Source of the DNA: Cinclus cinclus
Lineage: Eukaryota > Chordata > Aves > Passeriformes > Cinclidae
Reading direction: 5' to 3'
NCBI RefSeq assembly: GCF_963662255.1
Contig: NC_085051.1
Coordinates: forward strand, 57,130,101-57,194,100
DNA length: 64,000 nt
Under the pieces are notes generated by a model that saw only the letters and a program-made list of their open reading frames with translations, was not told where the DNA came from and searched no databases. The position numbers and the translations under genes were made by a program. Shown here piece after piece: positions 12,672-25,289 of the stretch (within the stretch, counting starts at the first letter, position 1; the number at the start of each line of letters is the position of its first letter).

Positions 12672-14933
12672 ACCTACAAACAAAAAGAAACAATGCACAC
12701 GTGCATGAGGAAGGCATAAAAAGGACCCATACGTGAGCACTGACATCTCATCTATTGGCTAGCCCCATTCATAGTCTTTTTCTAAGGAGGCAAAAATAGC
12801 ATTAAAAGAAAATACATTGATTTTCTTTTCTTTTTCTGGTCTTCAATTCCCAGGGCAGACAGCCTGTAAAACCTGCTGCTGTAGTAACATATGGGCAGCT
12901 GATCTGAGCAGAGAGCTCCAGGCAAGTTTTCAGCATTTGTTTCGAAATACAGGAAAATCAACCAGCAGCCAACAGCTCCCAGAAGATCCAAATATCTACA
13001 GACTCGGGGATGAAGAGCCTGCAGCACCAGCACAGGGCTCCACTGCCCACCCTCTGTCCTACAGGTAGCTCCATTCCTTTGCTCCATTTGCAAACATCCC
13101 TGAGCCATATGAGCACACTCCTCAGATATATGGAAGAGCCTGTGAGCACACAGAGTTCATCTTCTGTGTTGCAAAAGAAATGCCCACTCAAGCTGCCCAA
13201 GGGCAGGAACATTAAAGGATCTCTGGAAGGTCTAATCCTGTTCCCACTGGAGCCACTACAAATTCCTCTGCCAGGGCTGGGAGCAGAACTGGACCTGTAT
13301 GGAGCTATTAGTAATTTTTAAACCTACCACCCTCAGCAACCAAATAAATTCAATGGGAATTTTACAGAACAGTGTTTTGACACCAGAGCCAAAAACAAGT
13401 CAGGGAACATATGAACTTCCTATAGCTCTTTGGAGAAGGCAGGGAAGGAGTCTGGAGGGGTTAACTGTGAGAACTCATGAAAATGGTGAGAAGGGAGCTG
13501 CACTGAGCTATCCTTGCTATCATCTCCAGGGTCTCTTATAACACTGTCTATTGCTCAGATGTTTGTAGAAAAGGACAACACCAATTTTGTATGTTCCTCT
13601 GCTAGTCCAAGCTTTTCCAAGGCCTGGGTAAATTGAGTAAATGCAGCAGACCTAAAAAAAGCTGTGGAGCACTTCTCGGTGAGCAAAAAAGAGAGAGAGA
13701 GGTAATAAAAAGTAACAAATTTCAGAGACTGATCTTAGACAAAAACCAAAATATCAAGAAGGATCCTATGGCCCAAACTGCTCAAGGCAAGGGACTGCTC
13801 AGTCACAGCAGACTCCTGAAAGCAAACTCCCCATTGCACTCACACCTTCACAACAATACTTGCTTTGCTTCTGGGGAGAAAAAGAGCAGGATGCACCTAC
13901 AGCATGGAACAAGGGAAAAAAAATAAAAAGGCAAGATATGGTTTCCATATTTCAGATTGTTTGCAGATTCTATATCTGTGGGACTTTTCATTTCAAAATT
14001 AACTGTGTGCTGAAGAGAGTCTGGAACAGCAGATCCTTTATGCTTCCAACTTTTGAGATGGCCTCGGAGTGCAAAATCTCTTCTCTCTCATTTCTGGAAT
14101 AGTTTTTGACAATTAGTAGAATCAATGGCCACAGAGCAAGAAGTCTGCCTAATCCATCAGGAACCTAAATGTGAAAAGAGGGGGTAGAGAGAGAGAACCT
14201 ACTAATGACAGGAAGGGGAGAAGAGGTGTAGATTTTTTTTGGCTTTATTCAGCAGCATTTCCTCGTGAATTCTGGAAGAGAGTCAGAAAATAAAGATAGC
14301 AGCCAGCACTCACCTCCTGCATCTTTTTAAGGGAGAACTAGACAAATGCAGCAGTAGCAAATAAAGGAAACCATAAGTAACCTTCTCTGAGCAAGGCAGA
14401 CGCTATCCCAGTAGAGGGAGTTGGCACAAACTCAAGGTATAGAGGCTGCTTGGTAAATTCTCAATAAATATTAAAAGCACCAGTATGCTGATATCAGCAT
14501 TTTTTCCAAAGTTGATGGAAAAATTAAAGCATGGGTCGATGCTCCTGAGAACAGAGGAGTCAGGAAGATTCCCAGGTTTAGGGGAAAGAACAAAGAGATG
14601 GAGAAACTATTGTCTTGAATCTCAATTAATGTCGACAGATTCCGGAGATGAGAGAAAAGCGCCTGCACTGGAGCCAGGACCACAGCACCTTTTCCATCTT
14701 TCCAGAAAGGCTCACCCAGCTTTCAGAAGTGGACAGCAGAGGTGCTTGGAATTCAAGCTAGTGGAATGATGCCAGCAAGATATTGGACCCGCTCTTTCTA
14801 CAGGTTTGACCCTCTTCTCTCTCCTCCTCACAGCTATATCCATTGTTCCTATCGAGTCTACAAGAACCAAAGAGAGAAGGAGAGAAAAGAGACTACTTTG
14901 CTTTCCACAGAAGGCAGTCCTCATGCTCTGTGG

Positions 14934-14953
14934 TTATATATATATATATATAT
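14934..14953. repeat. (TA)n microsatellite
   Basis: About ten TA units, followed by an imperfect tctctatata stretch. The tract is self-complementary. Confidence 0.95.
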
Positions 14954-15191
14954 CTCTATATAATTTTTCTATGTATATATATTCCTCTGAAGAGGAATAG
15001 TGGAGACCAAGTGCACAACCATCACCAGATATCATTAGCATGTTAAAGAGTCTGAAGAATTTGCTCACCCTAAGCATTGTCTCAGAAGAAACGCCACCAG
15101 GACAAGAGCTGACTTGATCCCTAAGCAAAAAAAGCTATACCTGTAAAAAATCTGGATTGATGGGTCATTAAAAGCAGTGACGAAAATACCT

Positions 15192-15212
15192 TTTTATTTA
15201 TTTATTTATTCA
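15192..15212. repeat. (TTTA)n simple repeat
   Basis: About four to five TTTA units, followed by a T run and an A run at 15213-15227. Confidence 0.85.
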
Positions 15213-18200
15213 TTTTTTTAAAAAAAGAAGAAATATTTAAAATACGGAATAACACAACCACATCCAGGATGAAAGTAACCAAGCATGATGTAGAAAGGGT
15301 ATTACATCAACCTCCATAATAAATCTAACCTGCTAATATTTTCAACACTGTATTTGTTCTTGCACACTTTCGAATTACTCCAACACTATTTTAAACAAAT
15401 CCTTTCGCTGAAGAAAATGTCAACATATCAAAATTATTTTTTAAACTAATGAGTTTCCTATTTTACAAAGCAATTACTTTAAGTACTGGAAAGGTTTCCA
15501 TGGCACCCTCCACTTTCAGCTGACAAATATCAGCAATACCTGGATTTAAAACAAACAAACTGAACCCCCAAAATCAGCAGCATTTGACTCAAGGAAAAAC
15601 ATTAAATGTTTTCAAGCAGAAGCATTGAAAAACTTAGTCTTACTGAAAGAAAAAAAGTATGTACACACACCTGCTTTTCTATCAATCTAAGCAGGAAACC
15701 ATTTCACTGCTGCATCATAAGTAGAAGAAAAGTGCTTATTAAAACATTAATCACAGTCCATTATATTCTGACTCCATGCCAGAAGTTCCCATTACATCAC
15801 TGAAAATATCTATTAACCAAAACCTGATTCTGACAAGTTACAGAAGTGTAGTGTTTAGGATTTAGTAATGTAAAAGTCAGTTTTAGAAGAACAGTTACAC
15901 AATTGATTTTGCAGCGGCAAGCAACTATAATTAATTGTTTTAGTGACATTTATTACTGCAGTGGGGTTGATTTAACTGGTGTTTCTACTGTAAAATTATT
16001 AAAAAATTATTTCAAACTTCATCTACTTTTATTAAACACATTTATTGTGAAGGTATTTAATACCCAGGGCTGGCTAAACAATTTTAAAACGTGCTGGATA
16101 GACCAGTACATGTAAAACTGTATTGTCTTGTGTAAATATGGGCCTTGTTTAGAACCATGTCTCACAGGAAATTATGCCAAATGAAAACCATCTCCCCTTC
16201 TCCTCTCCCACTGAAAAGGATTTATGTTTTTACATTTAATACCAGTTAAAGAAACAAAAATATGGTGGTGTTACCTTCAAGCCTGAGCAATAGTTCAGCT
16301 GTGAAGTCCCATTATGTTCAAACCTCTGCTTTGTTATTAGAAACACAGCCTAAATCTAATGCTTCAGTTTGGAAGAGGGAGAAGTGAACAACTCAATTCT
16401 TTCTGGAGGCCTGGCACTGCATGTCTTGTTTACCTAGAACAGTTTTCAGATAACTACTAGCCAGGCTTTAAAACCAAAGCCATGAAATTGGTTCCTAAAT
16501 GTGTGTACATAATCTCCAGCCAACCATTTTCATTGTGGGTACATTCCTCAACCCCCTGTAAGCAGCACCACTAACAAAAATAAAAAAATCAGAAATAGCT
16601 ATAATGCATGATAGGAAACCCATATTTTATATTTTGCCCCCTTGACCCAACACACACGAGTCTCTAACTTTAAAAGGCACTTGAGATAATAACCTCTTAC
16701 CTGTCCCTGGACATCTTCCAATTTCAAAGATCCAAAGAGCGTCAGTGAAGGTATTTTTAGGGTCCCCACTCCTTACCCAAGCACTCCCTTCCATGCAGAA
16801 GCCCTGGTCTCAGTTACCCCTAAAATCTCTGCTGTTCCACCAGCTGTGACAGCCATTGGGGACACACTCACAAACTGCTGGAATGGAAGGAGCCAGAAAC
16901 TCCAATTCTTATGAGTGTGGAAGATATGGATGGTTTTGCTCTTTTTTTCTTTTTTTTTTTTTTTAAGGAAACTGGGAAAAATAAAGAAGTGAACACACCT
17001 GTGATGGGATACCATTAACTCTTAAGAAAAGTTCTCTGGCTCTACTTTTCCCTCCAGTGTGATTTAATCTGAGGGACCACAGGGTCAGTATCAAAATAAG
17101 AAACCAGAAACTTCCAGCCCATCCCTTAAAAATCTTGTCATCCATCATTATCAGAATGGAGAGCGGTTCCGTACATAGGATGACATTTATCAATGGAATT
17201 ACTGACTTTGGCAACTGACCTGCTCCTCCAGGAAGAGATCCCTCATTCCTACCACTAAGCACTCTTCAGAGAAGCTTTAAGCATTAGAGACTCCTTCAAC
17301 AAAGCCATCTGAATGGAGTTAAAGAATCACAATCTTCAAAAGCTGCAGAAAGCTTCAAGCAAGACACCCCACCCCCCCGCCTCCTTCTGCCATTTAAGGA
17401 AACTCATAACTCATCTTTTCAGCCATTTGATACCTGAAAAAATTTTCATTCAGAATACTCCTTTATAACTGTATTTATCAGAGTCAAGATGATGCATCAT
17501 TTCTGGCTTTATTTTCCTCTTTATGGGTCTATTTTGCTGGCTGTCTCTGGCTAATATTTTCATTTTACACAACCCCCCTTTCTAAAAATAACAGTGCTGA
17601 AGTGGCTTAGGAAGCCTCTCTCTCCTTTTTTCTACACTTTCTTTCCGAATTTTTATTGCAAGGAATTTTTACAGATGTTTCAGAAGGCAAATTCAATTAG
17701 GATGCTCATCACCTTTCTCCTTCAACTACATCTGAGACTAGTTTAAGATTACTGCATCCAAATAGACCCCTCAGGAGAAAATGTCATGGTTTTCTTAGAC
17801 TGCCCCAGAGTAAGTCCTTGTTGTGCCATCTCTCCTGACAGCCAAGCACAGAGCAGGAGCAATGCCCAGATATTGATGAAGAGAAGGAGCTCAGCAATGG
17901 GCTTCCATGAGCTCCCACACTCTCCATCAGGCAGACTTTGCTCCCCATGACTGTGTTCCTGCCTCTGTACTCTAACACTGGACTTCAAGAAAGCATCTGG
18001 GGGCTCTGTCCCAGGAAGAGCTACAAAAACTGGAGGACTCTGAGGCCCTGCTGTTGTTGAATTGAGAGATAATCAGGGCAGATGTCTCCTGCATGTGCAA
18101 AATATATTGGTTTTTTTTGTGGCAAACACACAATTCTCAGTGCAATTATCCATCTGCTGAGGAACCAGAGAAAGACTCAAAAAGGGCAACATGATGGAGT

Positions 18201-18689
18201 TCAGGAGATTCAAGGAAGGAAAAATGTAAAGGAAAGGAAAACACTGAGCACAAAAAGCACTGATCTCAAATTTACCACATAATTTCAGAGATGCAACAGA
18301 AGTCCAAAAGGTTAACTTCTACCAAAATACAGCAAAAGACTGTGGACGTACAAAGTCACAGGAGAACCAGGCATCAACAGCAATATCAATGCAGGGGATG
18401 GAGGGAAGGATGAAAGCAAAGAAGGGCTTTCAGTAACAGATAAGAACTATCACAGACAATCAGGTCTTTTTAAGTGGCTGGTAGTAACAAGGCTCTGATT
18501 TGCTGAGACATAAAGAGCACAGAAAATAGGACATATGGCCCACAGAACTGCTGGATGCCTCCTGACACATTATAATCCACCAGCAGACAGCTTTGCCTGA
18601 CACCCTTCAGCTGCCCACTTAGCAGCACTGCCTCTACACCTGCAGTGACAGCTCAAGGCTTGCCTCCTACAAATTCTCAATAGTAAAGC

Positions 18690-19220
18690 AAATATTACAA
18701 TCCGGATTTTTTGAAGAAATTTAAATATTTACTGCTTGCTCCCATAGCACAGTTTGCAGACAAATCTCCGTTCTGTTAAGGCTCTGATTTTTTTCCCCTC
18801 TTCATATTGTAAGTATTTTAATAAATGTATGATTTAGTATTCAGCAAGCCCACACTACAGAAAGACTATTCTGGAATAAACGGTATAATTACATTTCCTA
18901 CAGCGACCTTGTAATCTCGTGAGTATTTATTCTAGACTAAACAGCCTTACTCAGCTGCCCTGTGTCTGATTGTCGATGAAAGACGCTTGTTTGACAACTG
19001 CTTCGAGCAGAAACATATTTTTTCCATGATTGCATGAAAAAGTAAAAAAACATTACCAGACCGGTATTCCGAGCACAGAGACTCATGTTAGATCGATGAG
19101 TTAATTTTGAAGCCAAATGCCAACAAAAACAATCACCATGGACATTCTGCTGTCAGGGCCAGCTTTGAGGTTAATTTAGTGGTACACACACAGCTATAGC
19201 CAGCTTCACATGTAAGAAAT
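18690..19220. promoter_or_regulatory. Candidate conserved non-coding element
   Basis: This block is AT-rich yet keeps about ten CpGs in roughly 400 bp (for example cagcgacc, gtcgatgaaagacgc, gaccggtattccgag and gatcgatgag), while flanking intron is CpG-poor. It has no repeat signature and no plausible open frame. It includes homeobox-type and forkhead-like AT motifs. The composition is what I associate with vertebrate conserved enhancers. Conservation itself cannot be seen from one sequence. Confidence 0.4.
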
Positions 19221-22200
19221 TGCCTGGTATATGCAGGCTTCCTTCTTTGTTTCTTTATGTATTTTCCATATTCTCTGCTTTTATAACCCTCCCGAGACCT
19301 TTTACAGTTACAGAACCCACACTATACCCACAGGTGGGCGGGCAGGAAGCAAAACTCTCCATTTCATAAGCCATCCACTTTTAATATATTCAATTGCTAA
19401 TGACCTTGACAGAAGAGCTCCATGCAAAACACCATATTCTACGGGGTGTCGTTTGAAATGTTCATAGACTGTTTTGCCAGAAAGCTGATTCCTTAAACAG
19501 TAACATTTCAGACTTACTCTAGGCTGCACTCCTTGATTTCCATTCAGCTGGAAAAATTGGTACTAATCTACTGCCCCTATATTAAATTTGCATCCTTCCA
19601 AAATCCTAAAATGAAGGCTGTAGGATTTCTGTGGAATGCCAAAGCAATACCAGACAGTTTCTATATCAATCCAGGTTAAGATGGTTTACAGGCAGTTCTG
19701 TTGCCTTGCTCCCTCCTGCCAGAGAGACAGCACACCTGGACATTCACAATTCCAAAAAAGGGCACCCACACAGTACTTGTTTTGCCATTCATGAGTTTTT
19801 TATTCAATTATTCACGATAAAATGAGCAAAACATAAAAGGCTGTATGGAAATACAGCTGAGACTTTAAAGCAATAATCACTCCTTACCTGCCAATTGTCA
19901 TTCATTAGGTACCTGATGCAAAATGCTTTGCAGCAGACAGAAATCTCTACTGAGGATCAGGCCCTGCAACAGGAGACTGGGAAATTCAGACCATATGCCT
20001 TGGTAGCCAAGAGAATTCCTGCAAGGAGTGCAGCCCTCTATGTGCCCTCCAAAGCAAGACAAGCTTCCCTTGCTCTTACTCAATCTTTTGACTCTGACTA
20101 CTGAACTTATTGAGAGACCAGATTCCATTAAAAGCAGCAGAATGAATTCAGTGTTCAAAACCAATGGGCCAAAGCAGATCAAATCAGCCCTTCATTTGTG
20201 GCTTTTCTCCCTTTCCAAAATTCAAGAAATATCTGCATACCCCAGTGACAGAGCAGATGTGAAAAATCACCTGCTATGACTTTTAAAGCCCAGCGGTCCT
20301 GTCACCCATTCAAAATCAATTCTCAGTTATTTCACTGCCTCAAACCCTATGCAGACACTGACAGGGTTCTAGCAGAAGCTAATCCAGCCAAAGACCAGCT
20401 CAGCTATGCTGTAAGAATAGTTTGGAGATCATCCTGACTATTGCCTCACTTTACAAAAAAAAGAAAAAAAATTATAATGACTGACAGCAAAGAAGTTACA
20501 CGAGTCATTTCTAGATTAAGTGCCAGAACTCTACATGTGTTTCAAATTACTCTACAACACTGCACAACAAAGAAATATGCAGAAATTTTCCACTTGGAAG
20601 CGAAGGTTAAAAATTAAACACTAACAAAGCTCTAACAGATACGAAACCCAACCTCATCTTAATACGAAATTTAAAATGCCTGAGCTGCCCTACACTAGGA
20701 AAAAAGGAATGAATCAACCCAGTTGTTCATAAGAAAAAAGCAGTGGGTTAAAACATGTTCATTGTATGGACAGATTTTCACAGCACTCCCATTCTGCTTC
20801 AGTACTTACCACCTCAACTCTTAAAACAACATTCTGTTTAGATTTAACTTTTAATTTATCAAAGTATATTACCTATCCTCATTAAATTAGTGTTCACTAT
20901 TGAATTTCATTTTCTTCATCTTTTTTAAACAAAACACTAATTGGGGCGCTCCTAACAATGTAGTTATATGTGAAAACAAATTGATAGATGAAAGGGAAGT
21001 CACATTTTTCCCTAAAGAAGAGATTTTTGGAGCAAACCTGATTTTTTTTATATACACACAGATATATATATTCAGCTTGGATCTCTCCAAAGCTAAGTAG
21101 GCAAACACAATTTTATTTTAAGCAGCCCAAGCTTGACTTGATTACAAGGTCTGCTGCAAAGAGATCTTTTTAACCTGACGTGTAAATTACCTCAATTTTA
21201 TGACAATGGTGAGGATATTACTGGCACTGTGTTGAATATGATCCACTTTGGATTACAAAAGACTGTTTCTAAACCTTGAGTCATGAAATTCACATATCTT
21301 TACCCAAAATGCTAATCACATAAGCAGATTTTCAATTTATAGTCAGTTTTTAAGTAGCTTATGTATGGTTCTTCACAGCTGTAAAACTTGGTGGCCGCTG
21401 TGCGGTCAACTCCTGTTAGACAGACTTACAATTACTGCCAGGAATGTCTTTACATTCTTCAGGACCTCCAAAAAAACATCATTTGGATCCTCGGGGGCTT
21501 GTTTTGTTTTGTTTTTCCTTTAAAATCCAAACTACATATCAAACATACATTTCTAAAGCAACATACTACTTTCCATCTCCATCCTGGGTTATTCTTTCAC
21601 TACTTGGCATGTCAGTTTGTTATATTTTTCATTTCTTTTGTTTTCCAGTAAGAAAAATGCAGACCTCCAACCACACAAATTCAGCACGCTCAGCTAAAAC
21701 ATCAGGAAGAAAAAAAAAATTAAATTAAGAGCGACAGGCGTTTTTTGCTCATCTAAGAAAACCTCCAAGTAAAGCACTGGCAGCAAGCACCCAGGTGCTC
21801 CTCGTGTTCTCCTGCAGCCACACACCTCTGCTCCCCAAAAGGCAATTCAACAGATCTACAGCAATTTGAACCAAAACGTGACACTTCTCACTTCAGTCCA
21901 AACTAACAGTTTGTGGTGACAGCAGAAGTCCAGCAGAGCCCTTGATGAGGCAGGGATCTCTCTCCAAACACATCAATAGGTTGCCCTCAGCTCCGTGCAG
22001 AACTATTTCCCAATGTACACCCCTGAACATTTCAGTAATTTAGGGCAGTGACAAAGCCACACAGACACAGGGCTGTTAGCCATCGTGGAGGGACAGGCAG
22101 CTGCAGAAGCTGCCCCCAGGATGGGCATGTTCCAGTGATCCAAGGCCCCACTTTCCTCCAAGGGCAGCACCACATGTCTGGGAGATGCTCTCACACATCC

Positions 22201-23116
22201 TCTCTCCTTTTCCAAGTCACGTTTCCATCTGACAGCTGAGACATGTGTGAGCTGGTCCTCGAGTCTGAACAACCAAAGTGACCTTCATGGGGGGCTGAAG
22301 GACACAGACCCCTACACATTTTACCAATCATTTGTGTTGGGGGAAAAAAAAAAATTCTAAATCTTCATTATTCTAAGATTTCCGACAGCCTAACAAAAAA
22401 AATGCATAAGGATGTTAACGCTTCTCTGCAGTAATTCAGAAAAAACAAAAAAGAAAATTTATATCCCCGGGGGTAACTGAAAAAATTTGTAAGAACAATT
22501 TGAACATAAATTTCCTTTTTTGCAAAATATGCAAAACTCCACAGAGAAGAGCAGTGGAAAAATGCAAAATCAAGTTCATGGTTTGCTCATGACGTTTTTT
22601 AAGAGCTTAATAAGCAAATAATAGAAGTCATCTTTATTTTTTTTTAATTATGAAAAGATTCCTTACAAATGTTCTACATGACCCCTTAAGTATTCACCCT
22701 TTTTCTTGCTCTTTGCTAAAACCTTCTTGCCAGCTGTGTCCTTCATTACAGCAATTCACTAAGAAAAAGAAAAAAATGCTGAAGCCTAAAGCAAGTCTTG
22801 CAGAAAGTAAGAGGCTAAGGAATATCCAAAAAACTCATTCTGAGTGTTTTGAAGATAAAAAAACCTTTAAGAAAAAGAAGTAAATAAATTATGCTACCTG
22901 AAGTGAATTCAAAGTCACCAGGTTGACAACTGTCTTTGTAATAGTTCTGGCTCCAGATACTTAGATAACAACCTGCACATTTGAGCAGAATTATTGAGAG
23001 AATTATTGAGCAGCAATAAATGCCAGGATACAAAGCTATTAACAGGAAAATGAAAAGAGGGAGAAACTAAAATTTTAAAAAATTAAAAAAGTAAAAAGAA
23101 CTAAATACATTCAGCA

Positions 23117-23245
23117 TCACAGAATGGTTTGGGTTGGAAGGGACGTTCAAAGGCCATGTAGTTCCAACCCCCCTGCTATGGGTAGTGATGCCACCCACTA
23201 TGCCAGGTGGCTCAAAGCCCCATCCAGCCTGGCCTTTTATAAGTG
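23117..23245 (-). repeat. CR1 LINE 3' tail
   Basis: The plus strand begins tcacagaatggtttgggttg and continues gaagggacgttcaaaggcc, gtagttccaacccccctgct, gatgccacccactatgccag, and ccccatccagcctggcctt. It is a textbook avian CR1 3' end in reverse complement and relatively little diverged, so it is probably one of the younger copies here. It is truncated after about 130 bp. Confidence 0.95.
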
Positions 23246-23590
23246 CAAATGAACAGGAAACTAAAAATCTTTAGCTGGAGAGTTTTTCATTGTGCCCGGC
23301 TCTTCTGCCTCACCCAGGCAGCTGTATGCAGCTGCCTGAAAAGCCCCAAAGCAGGGACAGAGGCACATTAGTTAAGCATTCATCAGCAACAGGAAATGCG
23401 CATGAGTTCATATAAACACAGAAACACAAATATATAAACCAACAGCCCTGCACAGTTTAAGGTATTTCAGGCACCCCACGGAATAGTGTTAGAGCTGTAC
23501 TAGCTGGGAACCCACAGCACTGATGTATTTGTTTTGGAATGGCAAACAGCCTCGGGACTCAGAGGAACTCTTCTGGAGGGCACCACCAAA

Positions 23591-23605
23591 CCCACCCACC
23601 CACCC
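23591..23605 (-). promoter_or_regulatory. Canonical G-quadruplex motif in intron RNA sense
   Basis: The plus strand has four CCC runs separated by single As. The minus strand, which is the sense of the MNAT1 pre-mRNA, therefore reads four GGG runs with single T loops, the most stable class of quadruplex motif. Formation in the cell is inferred, not shown. Confidence 0.7.
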
Positions 23606-25147
23606 AGCCGTGAGCCTCCCCTTGCTGCTGCAGCCACCCCGCACCCTCAGCTCCTTCATCACCTCCAGAGCCAAGCCCAACAAGCCTGGCTGCTCCTGCT
23701 TACGGGAGGAAAATGGCACATTTAAAAGTGTCTCCAAGGAAAGACCGTGGCACTGTTAGCAAACCCTACTCTGAATACGCTCCCACACGTATTTAAAGGG
23801 TTTTGCTCTGCAAAGGGTTGGGCTGCCTCAGAACCGGTGCCATTAAATGCAATGGACACAGATGACAGCGATCCTGGTGGATTTGGATGCCAGCATTCAT
23901 GGGGCACAGGCAAAGGGAATGCTCTCTGCACAAACCATCTTTTCCTTGTTTGTGATGAGGCTGAGGGGGCCTCCAAACCCCCCTCACACTGGAGGTCCCT
24001 CACAGCTGTGCTCCATCCAAACAGGTGGTGAAGGCTGAACCAGGCTCTGCCCAAGTTTAAACTCCTAATTAATACTTGGTTGCAGAAGCTTGATACCAGA
24101 TAATAAAACTTACAGGCATCAGGAGGACACAGAAATAGTAAAAATGGAGACAGCCTCAATTCCAGACAGCCTTCGGTTTTCTGAAGCACCATTAGGTTGC
24201 TTATTTACCTTACTAAGTCTATCTACCTCTGTCATTTCCTGGATGAGATACAACTTCTCCCATGCCAGTGAACTAGATGGGATTCCTGCTTGGATTTCAG
24301 TGGTCTCCAAAACTGCACGCTAAATTGCCTCAACTTTGTTCAGTACTTTGAGGCTTCAGTTTTCCCAGATTGCACAGCCAAACATGAACTGCTATTTTTT
24401 AAATTCTTTCTTGCCTTGCCAGCCTGCACACTGGTTCAGTCATGCAGTTTTGCAGGCACTGGAAGTGGTGATGACCTTGAGGGTCAGGCCATGATGAGCT
24501 GGGTGACACTCCCCCAGTAGCTGCAGTTTACAGGTGGCATTTCAGCTAAAGTCCCTAGAGAGGGCATACATCACTTCTGGACTTCCTATCCCCCCTTAGC
24601 CAGGCACAGAATGCTCCCCAACTCCTTCCAAACGTGGCTGCACACCACAATGCTGCCAAGCTGCTGGACCAACCCTGCATTATATTTTTTGACAAAGTTA
24701 AGCTCTGTGCTTCATTTCTCACAAACACAGTTTGACTATAGACAGCAGCCGACAAGTAAATCTACCCTTTTCCATGGCAAACAGCCCAACTTTAATATTT
24801 TTACTGGCTTACAGCTGGGTAAATTAAGCCCCAGATTTTTATTTATTTATTTTTTAATACCGTGCAACTGAAAATGAACAGCTACTTCACTACGACTGCC
24901 AAGGACAACCTTAAAAACACTAATGCAATCCAGTCCAGCTCTCAACAGATCTATAAAGGCAAGAGGACCAAAAATTTCAGCCTATCCACCCAAACAAAAT
25001 GTTGGTTGGGCAGGAAGTCTAATATTTCGTTAAGATCCCTAAAAAAAAAGGAAAGAAAAAAAAAAAAGAACCCTGGCAATCTGAAGATGGTAACAATCCC
25101 TGCTATAATGCCATGAAACAGGAATTAAAATTCACTGATTTACTTAC

Positions 25148-25269
25148 CCCAGCCTTCCCAACATTTCAGGCTCTGGAACTTGTGGTCCATATGTCTCCAC
25201 TTGCAGAGGCTGATATTCATACAAAGTTTCCTCTAACTTTTGAATGGGAGCTAATGAAATATGCTGACC
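25148..25269 (-). CDS. MNAT1: MNAT1 internal exon (probably exon 7), MAT1 residues ~230-270, CDK7/cyclin H-binding region
   Basis: This 122-nt exon holds 40 codons plus the first two bases of a glycine codon (phase 0 entry, phase 2 exit). The peptide begins [20 protein letters not shown], continues [20 protein letters not shown] and ends in the split glycine. This is the first half of the hydrophobic C-terminal region of MAT1, which contacts CDK7 and cyclin H and stabilises the active kinase without T-loop phosphorylation (family knowledge). The donor is GG|gtaagta. The acceptor is taacag|GG behind a run of 15 Ts. Compared with human from memory the changes include H to Q (twice), A to T, I to V and L to P. 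The last coding exon, beginning with YLNHVRAASP-type sequence, was searched for between 1 and 25147 by eye and not found. Confidence 0.97.
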
Positions 25270-25289
25270 CTGTTAAAAAAAAAAAAAAA
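25270..25289 (-). promoter_or_regulatory. MNAT1: 3' splice-site polypyrimidine tract of MNAT1 exon 7
   Basis: On the minus strand this reads as 15 consecutive Ts followed by AACAG, immediately before the exon starting GGTCAG. It is a strong pyrimidine tract made of a pure homopolymer, with more T-rich sequence further upstream (the complement of 25290-25302). Homopolymers of this length vary by slippage, so tract length may differ between individuals. Confidence 0.85.

Larger units (their letters stand above)
1..25147 (-). other. MNAT1: MNAT1 last intron (probably intron 7), 5' part
   Basis: This is non-coding DNA between exon 7 and the left edge. Its upstream boundary is the exon 7 donor at 25146-25147 and its 3' end lies outside the window. 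It holds CR1 tails at 1031-1165 and 23117-23245, a long CR1 at 6021-6905, a palindromic ancient repeat at 4601-4746, poly-T and TA/TTTA simple repeats, a (CCCA)4 quadruplex motif at 23591-23605, and a probable conserved non-coding block at 18690-19220. A weaker AT-rich candidate lies at 9560-9840. Open frames here are short, lack homology I can recognise, and often fall within repeats. I see no promoter, no second gene and no processed pseudogene. Confidence 0.85.
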
